Origin: Deltaproteobacteria bacterium
GTDB taxonomy: Bacteria > Desulfobacterota > Dissulfuribacteria > Dissulfuribacterales > QOAL01
Assembly: GCA_027028245.1 (NCBI GenBank)
Contig: JALVJO010000021.1
Coordinates: 71,639 to 121,775, forward strand
DNA length: 50,137 bases
Direction of reading: 5' to 3'
How positions within the stretch are numbered: position 1 is the first letter of the stretch; each line of letters begins with the position of its first letter. The position numbers and the translations under genes are program-made. Of this stretch, positions 1 to 9,100 are shown piece after piece. The notes under the pieces were generated by a model. The model worked only from the letters and a program-made list of their open reading frames with translations, had not been told where the DNA came from and made no database searches.

Positions 1-1
1 C

Positions 2-412
2 TTAAAGGGAGTTGCTGCAAACCTTTCGGCCAAGTCTTTGAGGAAAGGCTGTGTCGCCCTGGAAAAGACGCTTAAGGCAGAAAACCTGTCAGGGGCCGAG
101 GAATTGCTCAAGGATGTCCAGTACCATATAGAGGTCATATCCCGATCTGTGAAGGGCCCTGGTACCGAACAGGGGAAGGGTTCCAGCCGGGATAACAGTG
201 AGCAGATTGAACTCTTGGAGCGTCTTGACGAACTTCTTTCATTGAACGATATTGATGCGGAAAGTACGTGGCAGCGCCTGAAACAAGGCTTTCTTGCAAC
301 CCTTCCTGAAGAAATTGTTATTCATATGGAATCCTGCCTGAATAATCTGGATTTTGAAGGGGCAAAAGAACAGCTTTATAAGATAAAAAGACTTCTTCAG
401 AAACAGGCATGA
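2..412 (+). CDS. C-terminal part of an Hpt-domain phosphorelay protein (cut by window start)
   Basis: The frame is open from base 2, so the gene begins outside the window; an internal TTG at 38 is not a believable start. The first residues, LKGVAANLSAKSL, match the segment just after the phospho-accepting His of histidine phosphotransfer (Hpt) domains (H-x-L-K-G). The His itself should therefore lie only a few bases before base 1. About 35 more residues complete an Hpt four-helix bundle. After a Gly/Ser-rich linker comes a second helical stretch ending in YKIKRLLQKQA, a tail often seen after Hpt domains of large hybrid kinases. The stop overlaps the start of the next gene as ATGA, so the two are translationally coupled and probably act in one phosphorelay. 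The missing part may be a full hybrid sensor kinase. Confidence 0.75.
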   Translation, partial: LKGVAANLSAKSLRKGCVALEKTLKAENLSGAEELLKDVQYHIEVISRSVKGPGTEQGKGSSRDNSEQIELLERLDELLSLNDIDAESTWQRLKQGFLATLPEEIVIHMESCLNNLDFEGAKEQLYKIKRLLQKQA

Positions 413-1944
413 AAACCCGCTCCATGAACAAGGACATACCTGAAAGACAAAGAAAAATCCTGGATTGTCTTCCTGCAGAATGGACACACCAGGTGCGCTC
501 GCCCCTGAATACCATCATAAGCCTGTCAGAGCTTGCCATGCGGCAAGATCCGCAAAGCCCCCTCAGGGAATATATTGCAGCCATAAGGAAATCTGCAGGT
601 GAACTGCTGGCCGTTTTTGATGACATGGCCGGGCTTGTTGACACAGAAATACCTGGAAGAGAGGATGAGCAGAAAGGCTCTTTCTGTATCACAACCTTGA
701 TGGAAGATGTGCGGGAGGCGCTTATCTTCCTGCATCCAGATAAGTGCAGAGTTTCTCTTGAAATAGATGATATGCCCGAATGTTATCAGGGAAAAGGAGG
801 CATTATCAAGCGGGTTTTAGTGAGGCTTCTTGATTTTGCCTGCAGGAGTCAAGGGGCATGCACAATAGATTTGAATATAAAGCACGTGCAGGAGCATGGT
901 CTCTGTGTCAGCCTGGGAATAGATGCCGGAGATGCATTGGCCGCAACGCCGATGAACATTAAGGAAGACTCCCGGCTTTCAGTGTGCAGAAGTCTTGTGG
1001 AAGCCATGTCGGGCAGCCTGGAAATGGCTGAGTCTGGAAATAGTTTGCTCATCACTCTGACTATTCCGGCACAGCCGCGTTTATTTCATAACAAGAAGGT
1101 CTTGAAGGCTGGATTCAAAGACAAATACCCCACTTTCCTCATGATCAATAGTGACAGCTTTTCTTCAGGCCTGCTGAACAGGGGATTCTCTCTGGAAGAT
1201 ATCCAGATAAAAAACATGGCTTCCCTTGAAGAGGCTGCCCGGTGGCTGGATAAAAGAGATTTAAAAGGGCACAGATTTGTATGTCTTGTAAATTGGAAAG
1301 ACATAAATGATCTGGAAGATATCAGCTCAAAATCCCTTGGTTTACGATGCGACCAGGCAGAAGCAGCTTTCATTGTAATAGAGATCCCCGCACTTGAAAT
1401 GATGGGCATTTCATCCTATGCGGACGGCCGTGGCGTAAACAGTCCCATCGGCTTTGTGATGAAGCCATCTGCAATGAAAGGAGTGCTTTCAGAACTTCCA
1501 AGGGCTACCGGACGAAGTGCAGGTGAAATCTTCGAGAACGATTTTTTCGGACGTGAAAACCAAGCAGATGGTACCGAGCTTCTTAAGGGGACGAGGGTGC
1601 TGGTAGTAGAAGATGAAAGGATAAATCAGCAGATCCTGCTGGATATCTTTAGAAAAAACGGCATTCGAGCTGTAGTTGCTTCGAATGGAAAGGCAGCTGA
1701 AAAGGCAATTGAAAAAATAGGATTTGATGCCATTTTCATGGATATCAAGCTTCCAGATTGCAGCGGCTACGAACTTACCTCGAGGATAAGGGACAGCAGG
1801 CTTAATTCCAATACTCCAGTTGTGGCACTGACCGCCAGTACGACCAATCGTCGACGCTGTCTTGATGCAGGCATGAATGATTTTCTTACAAAGCCCTATT
1901 CAGAAGACATGCTTATGAAAACCCTTCTCAGGTTTGTGCGTTGA
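409..1944 (+). CDS. Hybrid histidine-kinase-like protein with C-terminal receiver and degenerate ATPase domain
   Basis: The protein has 511 residues with no signal peptide or membrane helix, so it should be cytoplasmic. Residues 20-80 form a DHp-like helical hairpin with candidate phospho-His H27 (THQVRSPLNT, against the usual H-E-x-R-x-P-L). Residues 95-221 sit where the ATPase domain should be, but the N box reads RVLVRLLDFACRSQ without its Asn and the G1 Asp-Gly motif is not recognisable. Residues 238-365 look like a decayed receiver domain. Residues 394-511 are an intact receiver: acidic pair E401/D402, phospho-acceptor D445, T475 and K495. It overlaps the upstream Hpt gene by four bases. 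I infer that it receives phosphate from, or passes it to, that Hpt domain. Its own kinase activity is doubtful. Confidence 0.8.
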   Translation: MKTRSMNKDIPERQRKILDCLPAEWTHQVRSPLNTIISLSELAMRQDPQSPLREYIAAIRKSAGELLAVFDDMAGLVDTEIPGREDEQKGSFCITTLMEDVREALIFLHPDKCRVSLEIDDMPECYQGKGGIIKRVLVRLLDFACRSQGACTIDLNIKHVQEHGLCVSLGIDAGDALAATPMNIKEDSRLSVCRSLVEAMSGSLEMAESGNSLLITLTIPAQPRLFHNKKVLKAGFKDKYPTFLMINSDSFSSGLLNRGFSLEDIQIKNMASLEEAARWLDKRDLKGHRFVCLVNWKDINDLEDISSKSLGLRCDQAEAAFIVIEIPALEMMGISSYADGRGVNSPIGFVMKPSAMKGVLSELPRATGRSAGEIFENDFFGRENQADGTELLKGTRVLVVEDERINQQILLDIFRKNGIRAVVASNGKAAEKAIEKIGFDAIFMDIKLPDCSGYELTSRIRDSRLNSNTPVVALTASTTNRRRCLDAGMNDFLTKPYSEDMLMKTLLRFVR

Positions 1945-2026
1945 GACAAAATCAAAAGGATACAGCCTGCTGCCCGGCCTAAAAGTCTTGCTCTAAGCCC
2001 GCCGTGTGAGTGCATTTCAGGGTATC

Positions 2027-2065
2027 TTGACAAGATAAAAACTTTCATCTAAAAATTCTTTAGAT
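2027..2065 (+). promoter_or_regulatory. Candidate promoter with overlapping palindrome upstream of the C25 peptidase gene
   Basis: A perfect TTGACA at 2027-2032 is followed after 17 bases by TAAAAA at 2050-2055, a 4/6 match to the -10 consensus. A 7-bp perfect inverted repeat, ATCTAAA (2047-2053) and TTTAGAT (2059-2065), overlaps the -10 and could be an operator. The peptidase gene starts at 2119 behind the strong ribosome site AAAAGGAGGAAGG. The assignment rests on motif and position only. Confidence 0.4.
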
Positions 2066-2118
2066 ACATATATTCCAAAAGCATTTTTGCTAATAGCAAT
2101 GAAAAGGAGGAAGGTATC

Positions 2119-5091
2119 ATGAAGAATCCTGCTTTTCGTCGGCTTTTTGGAAAAATTTTTACCACGGTTTTTTTGGCAAGCACAGTTTGTTTCATTTTAA
2201 ATATTTGCCCTCCATGCCTGGCCGCTGATTCGTTTTTCTTGGATCCAGACTTATTTCACATAGATCCAAGTGTGCTTTCTGATATGTTTCCGAGTTTTCA
2301 GTATGTTATAGATTTTGAAGATCAGCCTTATGGTGCCGAAGTGTACAATCAGTATTCCGGACAAGGTGTGCTTTTCCCCACCATGCCTTTGGTTTCTTCT
2401 CCCAATGTTCAAACAATTTCCGGTTCCCAGGCTATTACCAATCAACATCCTGGAGAGGAATTTCCTGGTGCCATCATAGTTGAATTCACTGCTGGTCAAT
2501 CAGGAGTGGGTGCCTACATCGGCTCTGATCAAAATACAGCAGGAAATACCCTGTATGTTTACTTGAATGCTTATGACAACAATAATCAAAGGATTCAGTC
2601 AGTTGGCCCAATAGAGATAGGTGCTGGGCCTAGTGATGTCACCCATTTTATTTTTGTTTCTTCAGAATCGGAAAATATCTGGAAGGTCGAATTCAAGGTA
2701 TTTCCAGGTTACGGTTTTTATCTGGATGATTTGGTCTTCACGAATCTGGGCACACAGCCTCAGGCAAGCACAACAGCTCCACAGGTTGAAATTCAAAAAC
2801 CCTCAAATGACCACCACTTCTATTTTGACTCTTTTGAATATCAAGGCGGAACGTGTGGAGAGTTTGGAGGAACGATAGTTTCGGAGAATGCATTAAAAAA
2901 AGTGACCATTGAAGTTACATCTGCTGCAACTCATCAAACAAACTCTTTGAACATAAGCTTTGGAAAGATAGGCGAATCTCGATATTCCTTCGGGGGTTTC
3001 TTAAATATTTGTCAGTTCCTGTTTGAGGGTGAAAATGAAGTAATAGTTCGTGCAGAGGACTGGTCAGGGAGAACGGGTTCTGATGATATAACAATAGAGT
3101 ACTACCCCATAGAGACAAAATCGTCGCTTTTGATAATAACGCCATCAGAATTCAGACCCATTATGGTCCCTCTTGCTGCTCATAAATCCTCTTCCGGCAT
3201 GCCTGCCAATATCATTACAATTGAGGCAATATCCATGGATCCAAGGTTCAGTAATTCCAGAGACTTACCCGAAAAGATCAAAAAGGCCATTGCCTATGCC
3301 AATCAACACTATGACACTGCCTATGTCATGCTTGTTGGAGACAGCGATAAATTTCCAGTACGTTACTGCCGGCACCTACCCAGTGAGCAACACTTTGGAT
3401 TCGGAGAATTCTATTTCCCTGCTGACCTCTATTATGCCGACCTATACAGAGTTCAAAATGGCACGCAGGTCTTTGATGATTGGGATGAAAACGGCAACGG
3501 ATACATTGGCGAGATGTCCAATGATGGAGCCACCTGCGATGAATTCCTGATTGACCAAGTTGATTCACTGCCGGATGTTGCCGTAGGCCGTGTCCCGGTA
3601 TCAAACAGTGAGGAACTCCAAAATTACGTGGAAAAGGTCATAAGATATGAAAACGACTACCATCCTTCATGGTTTTTCAAGACCCTTTTGCTTACTGGAG
3701 ATTATCCTGGAGATGAGAACACAAACGATTGGATAGCTGATAATACCCTTTCAGGTTTTACAAAGACCAAATACTATTTTTCCCAACACCATGATGACCC
3801 AGGGTACATACAGCAAATAACCAATCTGTGGAACAGTGGTTTTGGCTTCGTAAGTTATTTGGGACATGGCGGTCGATGTCAATTAGATTCGTACTACGTA
3901 TGTCGCTATGTTCTGGATCTCACAAACCGAGAGCAGCTTCCCGTTGTTTTTGCTGCAGCTTGTTACACGGCTCAATTTCACACCCTTGAAGGAAAATACC
4001 TGAGTAAAGATGGGCGCGAGCCGCCGGAAAATGGATGGCCCAGTCCTGCACCTGAACCTGCAGCATTGCAGCCGGAGAATTATGATGTCAATTCTTGTGC
4101 AGAGCATTTAACAGTAAGAAGGCCTGTTGGGGCAATAGCCTACATAGGAAGTTACACTGGCAGTCAAGGCTGGGGTCTAGATTTAGCAAAGAACTTCTTT
4201 GAATCCTACGATAACCTGGCATCTTCTTCTGAGCCTGTCATCCTGGGTGATATGTGGAATCAGGCCCTGATTAATTATTATTATGAAAACGTGCTGGATA
4301 TTGCCACTGGAGAATGTCTTACTTCAGGCCATTATTCCGACGATGGCTATTGGATACCTCAAACCATTTATCATCATATGAGAAAATTCATGTTGTTTGG
4401 TGATCCCTCACTGCGTTTGGGTGGAAGTCCAGTGCCCTCCGATATTCCTTTTATCCCTTTTTCTGAAATCCGGCTCCTAACCTGGGACATAGCCCAATAT
4501 GGTCAACAGGGAGACAGGGCAAAACTATCAGGCCAAACCTCTCAACCTGGTACATTGGAGGTATATGAAAATACAAAACAAATTGCAAAATTTAATGTTG
4601 GTAATGAATTCGATGTCACCCTTCCATCAATGACTGAAGGCCTGCATCATCTGAATTTATATCTGCGGAGCCAATCCGGTGAAATTCTGGATAAAAAGTC
4701 AGTGAATGTTTTTATAGATTTAACTCCTCCTGAAATTAAATTAACCAGCTATACTCCTTTTGCGTCTTCTTCTGAGATTTTTATAAGCGGTGAAACTGAA
4801 AATCTTGCAAGGGTAGAACTATATGAGAACAACCAGCTTATTGCATCAACAATTGCAGAACCCCGGTTTGCAAATATTTCAGAAAATCAGCCCTTTACCT
4901 TGCAAATCGATAAGGAACTGGAACCGGGGCTGCACTATTTTACCCTCAAGGCTACAGATTCAAGCGGGAACCAGTCAGTCATGGATGGTCAAATTGTAAT
5001 CCAGGTAATAGGAGATTATTTCTGCCCGGAGATAATCGAATGGGACAGTCTATTTAATAGAGATGTACAGTTGCCATTCGAAAGGGATTGA
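2119..5091 (+). CDS. Secreted gingipain-like C25 family cysteine peptidase with Ig-like domains
   Basis: The 990-residue product has a long Sec-type signal peptide (about 1-36, ending PPCLAA). Residues 60-210 form a beta-rich module of the DFEDQPYG...GVLF kind common in surface proteins, and 220-330 look Ig-like. Residues 335-770 match the caspase-fold peptidase of family C25: LLIITPSEF, YVMLVGDSDKFPVRY, VAVGRVPV, then catalytic His H583 in YLGHGG and catalytic Cys C615 in FAAACYTAQF. Residues 785-980 hold two further Ig-like beta domains (TPPEIKLTSY..., SGNQSV). No type IX CTD, LPXTG or PEP-CTERM-like tail is seen; it ends QLPFERD. The base composition is visibly more AT-rich than its neighbours, which hints at transfer. 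It starts the block of exported proteins. Its substrate is unknown. Confidence 0.85.
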   Translation: MKNPAFRRLFGKIFTTVFLASTVCFILNICPPCLAADSFFLDPDLFHIDPSVLSDMFPSFQYVIDFEDQPYGAEVYNQYSGQGVLFPTMPLVSSPNVQTISGSQAITNQHPGEEFPGAIIVEFTAGQSGVGAYIGSDQNTAGNTLYVYLNAYDNNNQRIQSVGPIEIGAGPSDVTHFIFVSSESENIWKVEFKVFPGYGFYLDDLVFTNLGTQPQASTTAPQVEIQKPSNDHHFYFDSFEYQGGTCGEFGGTIVSENALKKVTIEVTSAATHQTNSLNISFGKIGESRYSFGGFLNICQFLFEGENEVIVRAEDWSGRTGSDDITIEYYPIETKSSLLIITPSEFRPIMVPLAAHKSSSGMPANIITIEAISMDPRFSNSRDLPEKIKKAIAYANQHYDTAYVMLVGDSDKFPVRYCRHLPSEQHFGFGEFYFPADLYYADLYRVQNGTQVFDDWDENGNGYIGEMSNDGATCDEFLIDQVDSLPDVAVGRVPVSNSEELQNYVEKVIRYENDYHPSWFFKTLLLTGDYPGDENTNDWIADNTLSGFTKTKYYFSQHHDDPGYIQQITNLWNSGFGFVSYLGHGGRCQLDSYYVCRYVLDLTNREQLPVVFAAACYTAQFHTLEGKYLSKDGREPPENGWPSPAPEPAALQPENYDVNSCAEHLTVRRPVGAIAYIGSYTGSQGWGLDLAKNFFESYDNLASSSEPVILGDMWNQALINYYYENVLDIATGECLTSGHYSDDGYWIPQTIYHHMRKFMLFGDPSLRLGGSPVPSDIPFIPFSEIRLLTWDIAQYGQQGDRAKLSGQTSQPGTLEVYENTKQIAKFNVGNEFDVTLPSMTEGLHHLNLYLRSQSGEILDKKSVNVFIDLTPPEIKLTSYTPFASSSEIFISGETENLARVELYENNQLIASTIAEPRFANISENQPFTLQIDKELEPGLHYFTLKATDSSGNQSVMDGQIVIQVIGDYFCPEIIEWDSLFNRDVQLPFERD

Positions 5092-5174
5092 TAAAACTCC
5101 AATCCTTATTTTCAGAGAATAAACGAGTTAGCAAATGTTGGGGACTATAAGATAAGATCAAAGGAGGTGATGCC

Positions 5175-5987
5175 ATGAAGAGGATGCAGTTGGTCATTTC
5201 TTTTTTATCGTATCTTTTGCTTGTTCAAACACCTTTGATATTTGCGTCCGATTACACGGGAATGTGGTGGGATCCTTCAAGTGAAGGGACAGGGGTGTTC
5301 ATCGAACATGATGAGACGCAAAATTGTATTTGCGGGGCATGGTACCTTTATGACGAGTCAGGAAGCCCTCTGTGGACCACCTTTTGGGGGACCATTTCCA
5401 ATGGTAAGCTGACCAGCAATCTTTACAGCTTTACAGGCCCCGCCTTTGGAACAAGCTGGGATGTAAGCCAGATCAAGTCGGCTGTTGCCGGAACTGTGAC
5501 TTTTGATTTTTTGTCGGATTCTGCCATAACAATGACTTTTGAGGTTCATGGAGTTTCCGGTCAACTCAATTTGAGTCGATTCTCAATGACTGAATGCCCT
5601 GGCTGGCTTTGGTGGGATCCTGAAAAGCCTGGACAGGGTGTGGTATTATTCCCTCTTGAAGAGACTGGCCAGGAGGCAAAAATTGCATTTGTTTGGTATA
5701 TTTACGATACTTCAGGAAACCCCGTTTGGTACACTGCTCTTGGGCCTGCAACGGAAAAAAATAATCTGCCGGCCTATCTGTTTTCCGGTCCTCCATTGGG
5801 ACAGGCTTGGGACATTTCGCTGGTAAGGAGCCAGACTGCAGGCACAATTAACGTGGAAAACATGCAGCCTGCAGTATTTCAAGATCAACAGCTGATCATG
5901 CCTCATAACTCGTTAACCTACAATATACACGGTATTAGCGGAGAACTGAATTTGGAACCATTTTGGTGTAGCTCACTTTGCAACTAA
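5175..5987 (+). CDS. Secreted protein of two tandem Trp-rich beta repeats
   Basis: The gene lies 83 bases after the peptidase gene on the same strand, behind an almost ideal ribosome site, AAAGGAGGTGA. Of the 270 residues, about 1-25 are a signal peptide (ends LIFAS). The rest is two copies of one domain, at roughly 28-138 and 142-264. Each copy opens with a Trp pair in G-x-WWDP-x-x-x-G-x-G, continues with a strand ending WY-[LI]-YD-x-SG-[SN]-P-[LV]-W, then (F/S)-TGP-x-(F/L)-G-x-(S/A)-WD-[VI]-S, and closes with a HG[VI]SG[QE]LNL strand. The same domain occurs twice at the C-terminus of the protein at 14956-16614. I do not recognise a named family with known function. A carbohydrate-binding or surface-adhesive role is only a guess. 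Confidence 0.8.
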   Translation: MKRMQLVISFLSYLLLVQTPLIFASDYTGMWWDPSSEGTGVFIEHDETQNCICGAWYLYDESGSPLWTTFWGTISNGKLTSNLYSFTGPAFGTSWDVSQIKSAVAGTVTFDFLSDSAITMTFEVHGVSGQLNLSRFSMTECPGWLWWDPEKPGQGVVLFPLEETGQEAKIAFVWYIYDTSGNPVWYTALGPATEKNNLPAYLFSGPPLGQAWDISLVRSQTAGTINVENMQPAVFQDQQLIMPHNSLTYNIHGISGELNLEPFWCSSLCN

Positions 5988-6097
5988 GTCGGGATCCTAT
6001 TCGAGACAGGCACAGATGTACTGTTGCCGAAGATTAAATCAGTGATTAGTTGTTTCATTTTATGCCGTTAATGGTGAGAGAGAAAATATCAATGCCA

Positions 6098-6183
6098 CAG
6101 TTTCCGGACAGTCAGGGTTCCACAGGGGCTGAACCGGAAACTGGAGTGCCTTTGCGATCCTTTAGCTTTTTGGATCGGCGCAA
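6098..6183. terminator. Two inverted repeats between convergent genes (possible bidirectional terminator)
   Basis: The gap 5988-6187 separates the Trp-repeat gene (plus strand) from the DUF11 gene (minus strand). It holds a perfect 10-bp inverted repeat, CAGTTTCCGG at 6098-6107 and CCGGAAACTG at 6134-6143, and next to it a second, interrupted one, TTGCGATCC at 6152-6160 against GGATCGGCGCAA at 6172-6183. Neither has a clear T tract. Termination for the two converging transcripts is the likely role, but factor-independent termination is not proven. Confidence 0.4.
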
Positions 6184-6187
6184 TCAA

Positions 6188-9100
6188 CTACCCTAAAGAT
6201 CTGGTCATCCTTTTTATGCACCCGGCCATACCTATGAGAAGTACCAGAAGAGCGGCACCAGGGCCGCTAAACAGCGGCACGTTTACCGGCATTTGCACAG
6301 AGGCTGCTGATGTTATCGCTATTTGGTTGTTTTCTATATCATCATCAATGAAACCGTCTCCATCCGCATCCCAGTAGCCGCTGGTCAGATTTTCGGCAGA
6401 TCGCACGCCGTTTTCTAATCTTGTCTGAAAGACGATTATCACTTCGTTGGCAGCCTCCTCTTCATCGGCTGCACCCTGGTCCGGGCTGATAGTTCCTTCC
6501 CAGATTATCTCATTGCTAGTGTCGTCATATTGGCACCTTGTTGTGGTGGAAGAACCCATGGGAACACAGGAAAGGGTGCCTGCAATATATGATGTGTTTT
6601 CCGGGATGGGATCAATGACCCTCACCCTGTTGGCCTGGGCGTTGCCGCTATTTATCCAGACCTGACGCCATGTGATAACAGAGTTTCCTTCATATATCCC
6701 GGTCTTTTCAGCAGAAGGCGGATCAAATACCTGGGGTGCCGAGACCATGACATTGGTCGGGTCGTCGTTACCTGTGATGCCATCGCCGCAGTTTTTGGCA
6801 GCAGAAGAGCAGTCAGTGCCGTCATCGGTTCCGGGGTCGTCCGAGACGGTGCTTGTACCACTACTGTCTGTCAAGACCGCCTGATTGGAAATCACAAGAC
6901 CGGCTCCTGCATTTTGGTCAACAATCACGTCAAAGGAAGCAGTTACGGAGTCACCTGCTGGTACCGTACCTATGTTTATTTCAACAGGAGATTCCGATAC
7001 CATTGCTCCCTGGCTGGTATGAATGCTTCCGCTCACCAGGCTCACATGAGCCGGCACAGGATCTGATAGGACTACACCTTCAGCAGCAGCACTGCCCGTG
7101 TTTGAAAGCACCAGGGCATATCTGAAACTTTCACCCGGATTCAAAAGCCCGTCGTTATTGGTATCATCTATAAGCTGGACCTGTTTGGTAATTCCAAGGG
7201 CAGGGCTGCCAGTTGAACCCGAGGGTGCCACTGCAAAGGTAGTCGGCTGTTCGCCGTCTGCCGGGTCTGGATTGCCGTCAGTAAGAACCTCTGGTGTTTC
7301 ATCAGTGGTGACAACTCCCTGGTTGGTCATTGTACCCGGTACCCCTGCAATGGCTGTAATAGTAATGATCCGGGTGCTGCCTGCCGGTATTGAATCAAAG
7401 TGTGAAGTAACATTCTGAGAGGGAGGAGTCCAGTCTCCATTTGTAACACTGGTTATCTCCACTCCTGAGGGTATTTCATCAGAGAAATTCACATTATGCA
7501 ACTCCGAGGAACCGGTGTTCAGCAGACGTATAGTATAGGTTATTTCATCTCCAACATTTATAGTGCCGTCTTGGGGGGCTACGGAATCATTGGTGAGGTT
7601 TACTTCCTTTTCTGCCCTGAGGTTTGAGGTTGCTGTTCCCCCCACCGGTATATCCGTTGGCTGATCTCCATTCTCGTCGACTCCGTCTGCATCGGTTGGC
7701 TCAGGCACTGACTGGTCTGTATCCACAACACCCTGGTTGGAAATTACCACCCCGGCCGGGGTGTAATCATTGATCCTGACTCTGAAGGTAACGGTGACAC
7801 TCTGTCCTGCAGCCATATCCCCTATCCTTACACTCACTCCATCTGGAACATTGTGGCCATAGTCCCCATCGTCCCCGTCTGCGGCGTCGGTCAGGGATGC
7901 AGAGTCAAGGGTCATGCTTCCTGGAACGTAGGTGGTATTTTCCGGGATTACATCAGTGAAGATCGTCCCGGTAACCGGCGAAGAGCCGTTGGTTATGGTT
8001 ATTGTGTACTCCAGGGTGTCACCTGAGGATACATCCCCGCTTGCATCCGCATCATCTGCAATGCTTACGGTCTTTTGTGCATCAACAGCAGCATTTGCTG
8101 TGGGCATGACCGTTGAGGATGCATCATCACAGTAATCGTTCAGGCCAGGTGGGCAGTCATGGCCCGTCCTGCCGCTGTCTGCCGCGCCAGTTGCCCTTGA
8201 GAGGCTCTTCCACGTCAGGTGCATCGAGTTGGTAAGAGGCTGATCCACAGTGGCGTCAAGGTCCACCCTTGCCCTGTAGGTGAAGGAGGTCTGCCCCTGT
8301 GACAAGGTGAGGGAGTGGATGCGAAACTCCACCTGCTGTCCATTCACGGAAACGTCCGATACCGGAAGAGAGGAATCCACAAAACTCATTCCTGCCGGAA
8401 TCTGATCCTGTATCACCACGTCCTGGGCATCAGAGGTGCTTTGACCCGTGTGAGAGACCTGCACTGTAAAGGTCACCATGTCCCCAAGGGACTGGTGGTC
8501 AGGCTGGGCCGTTTTTGTTATTGATAGATCCGGTTCCACTATCTCCACCGGGATTCCCTGGATGCCAGGAGTTGCCGGATCGTGATCGAAATCGACCCTG
8601 GTTGTTCCACCACCCTGGGAGAAGGTAAGGTAAACATTCGAACCTTCGCTTTCCTGGCCGTTTCTCAAGACCGTTCCAGCCTGGTTGGAGGAAATATTCA
8701 TGGCCTTTGCCACTATTTCAACCTCCACGTAATCGTCACCTGTTCTCCCATCTGCGGGGTTGGCGACATCCCCAAGGTCGATCATCACCTCCTGACCAAA
8801 TCCAACGTTCTGGTCATAGTTTGGATTGGAGAAGGTGATGCCGCTGTTCCCTACGAGTACCTGGTGGCTGACATAACCAAAACCCGTGGGCAGCACATCA
8901 TGGATGGTAAGTCCAGGGATTGTTCCCTCCTGGATACTGGCCCTTATGGTGAATGTGACAGTGTCCCCAACGGTCACCTGGTTCTTGTCTACCTGCTTGT
9001 CAATGGCCACGCTTGTGCCCACTGTCAGGGACTGGCCGGCAGACTCCTCATAGTTGTTGAGCTGGGCGTCGTTATCATCATCTACCGTGCCGGGGCCGGA

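Noticed and set aside
5010-5091. Type IX secretion CTD or PEP-CTERM on the C25 peptidase
   Set aside because: The last residues contain no hydrophobic helix and no conserved CTD motifs.
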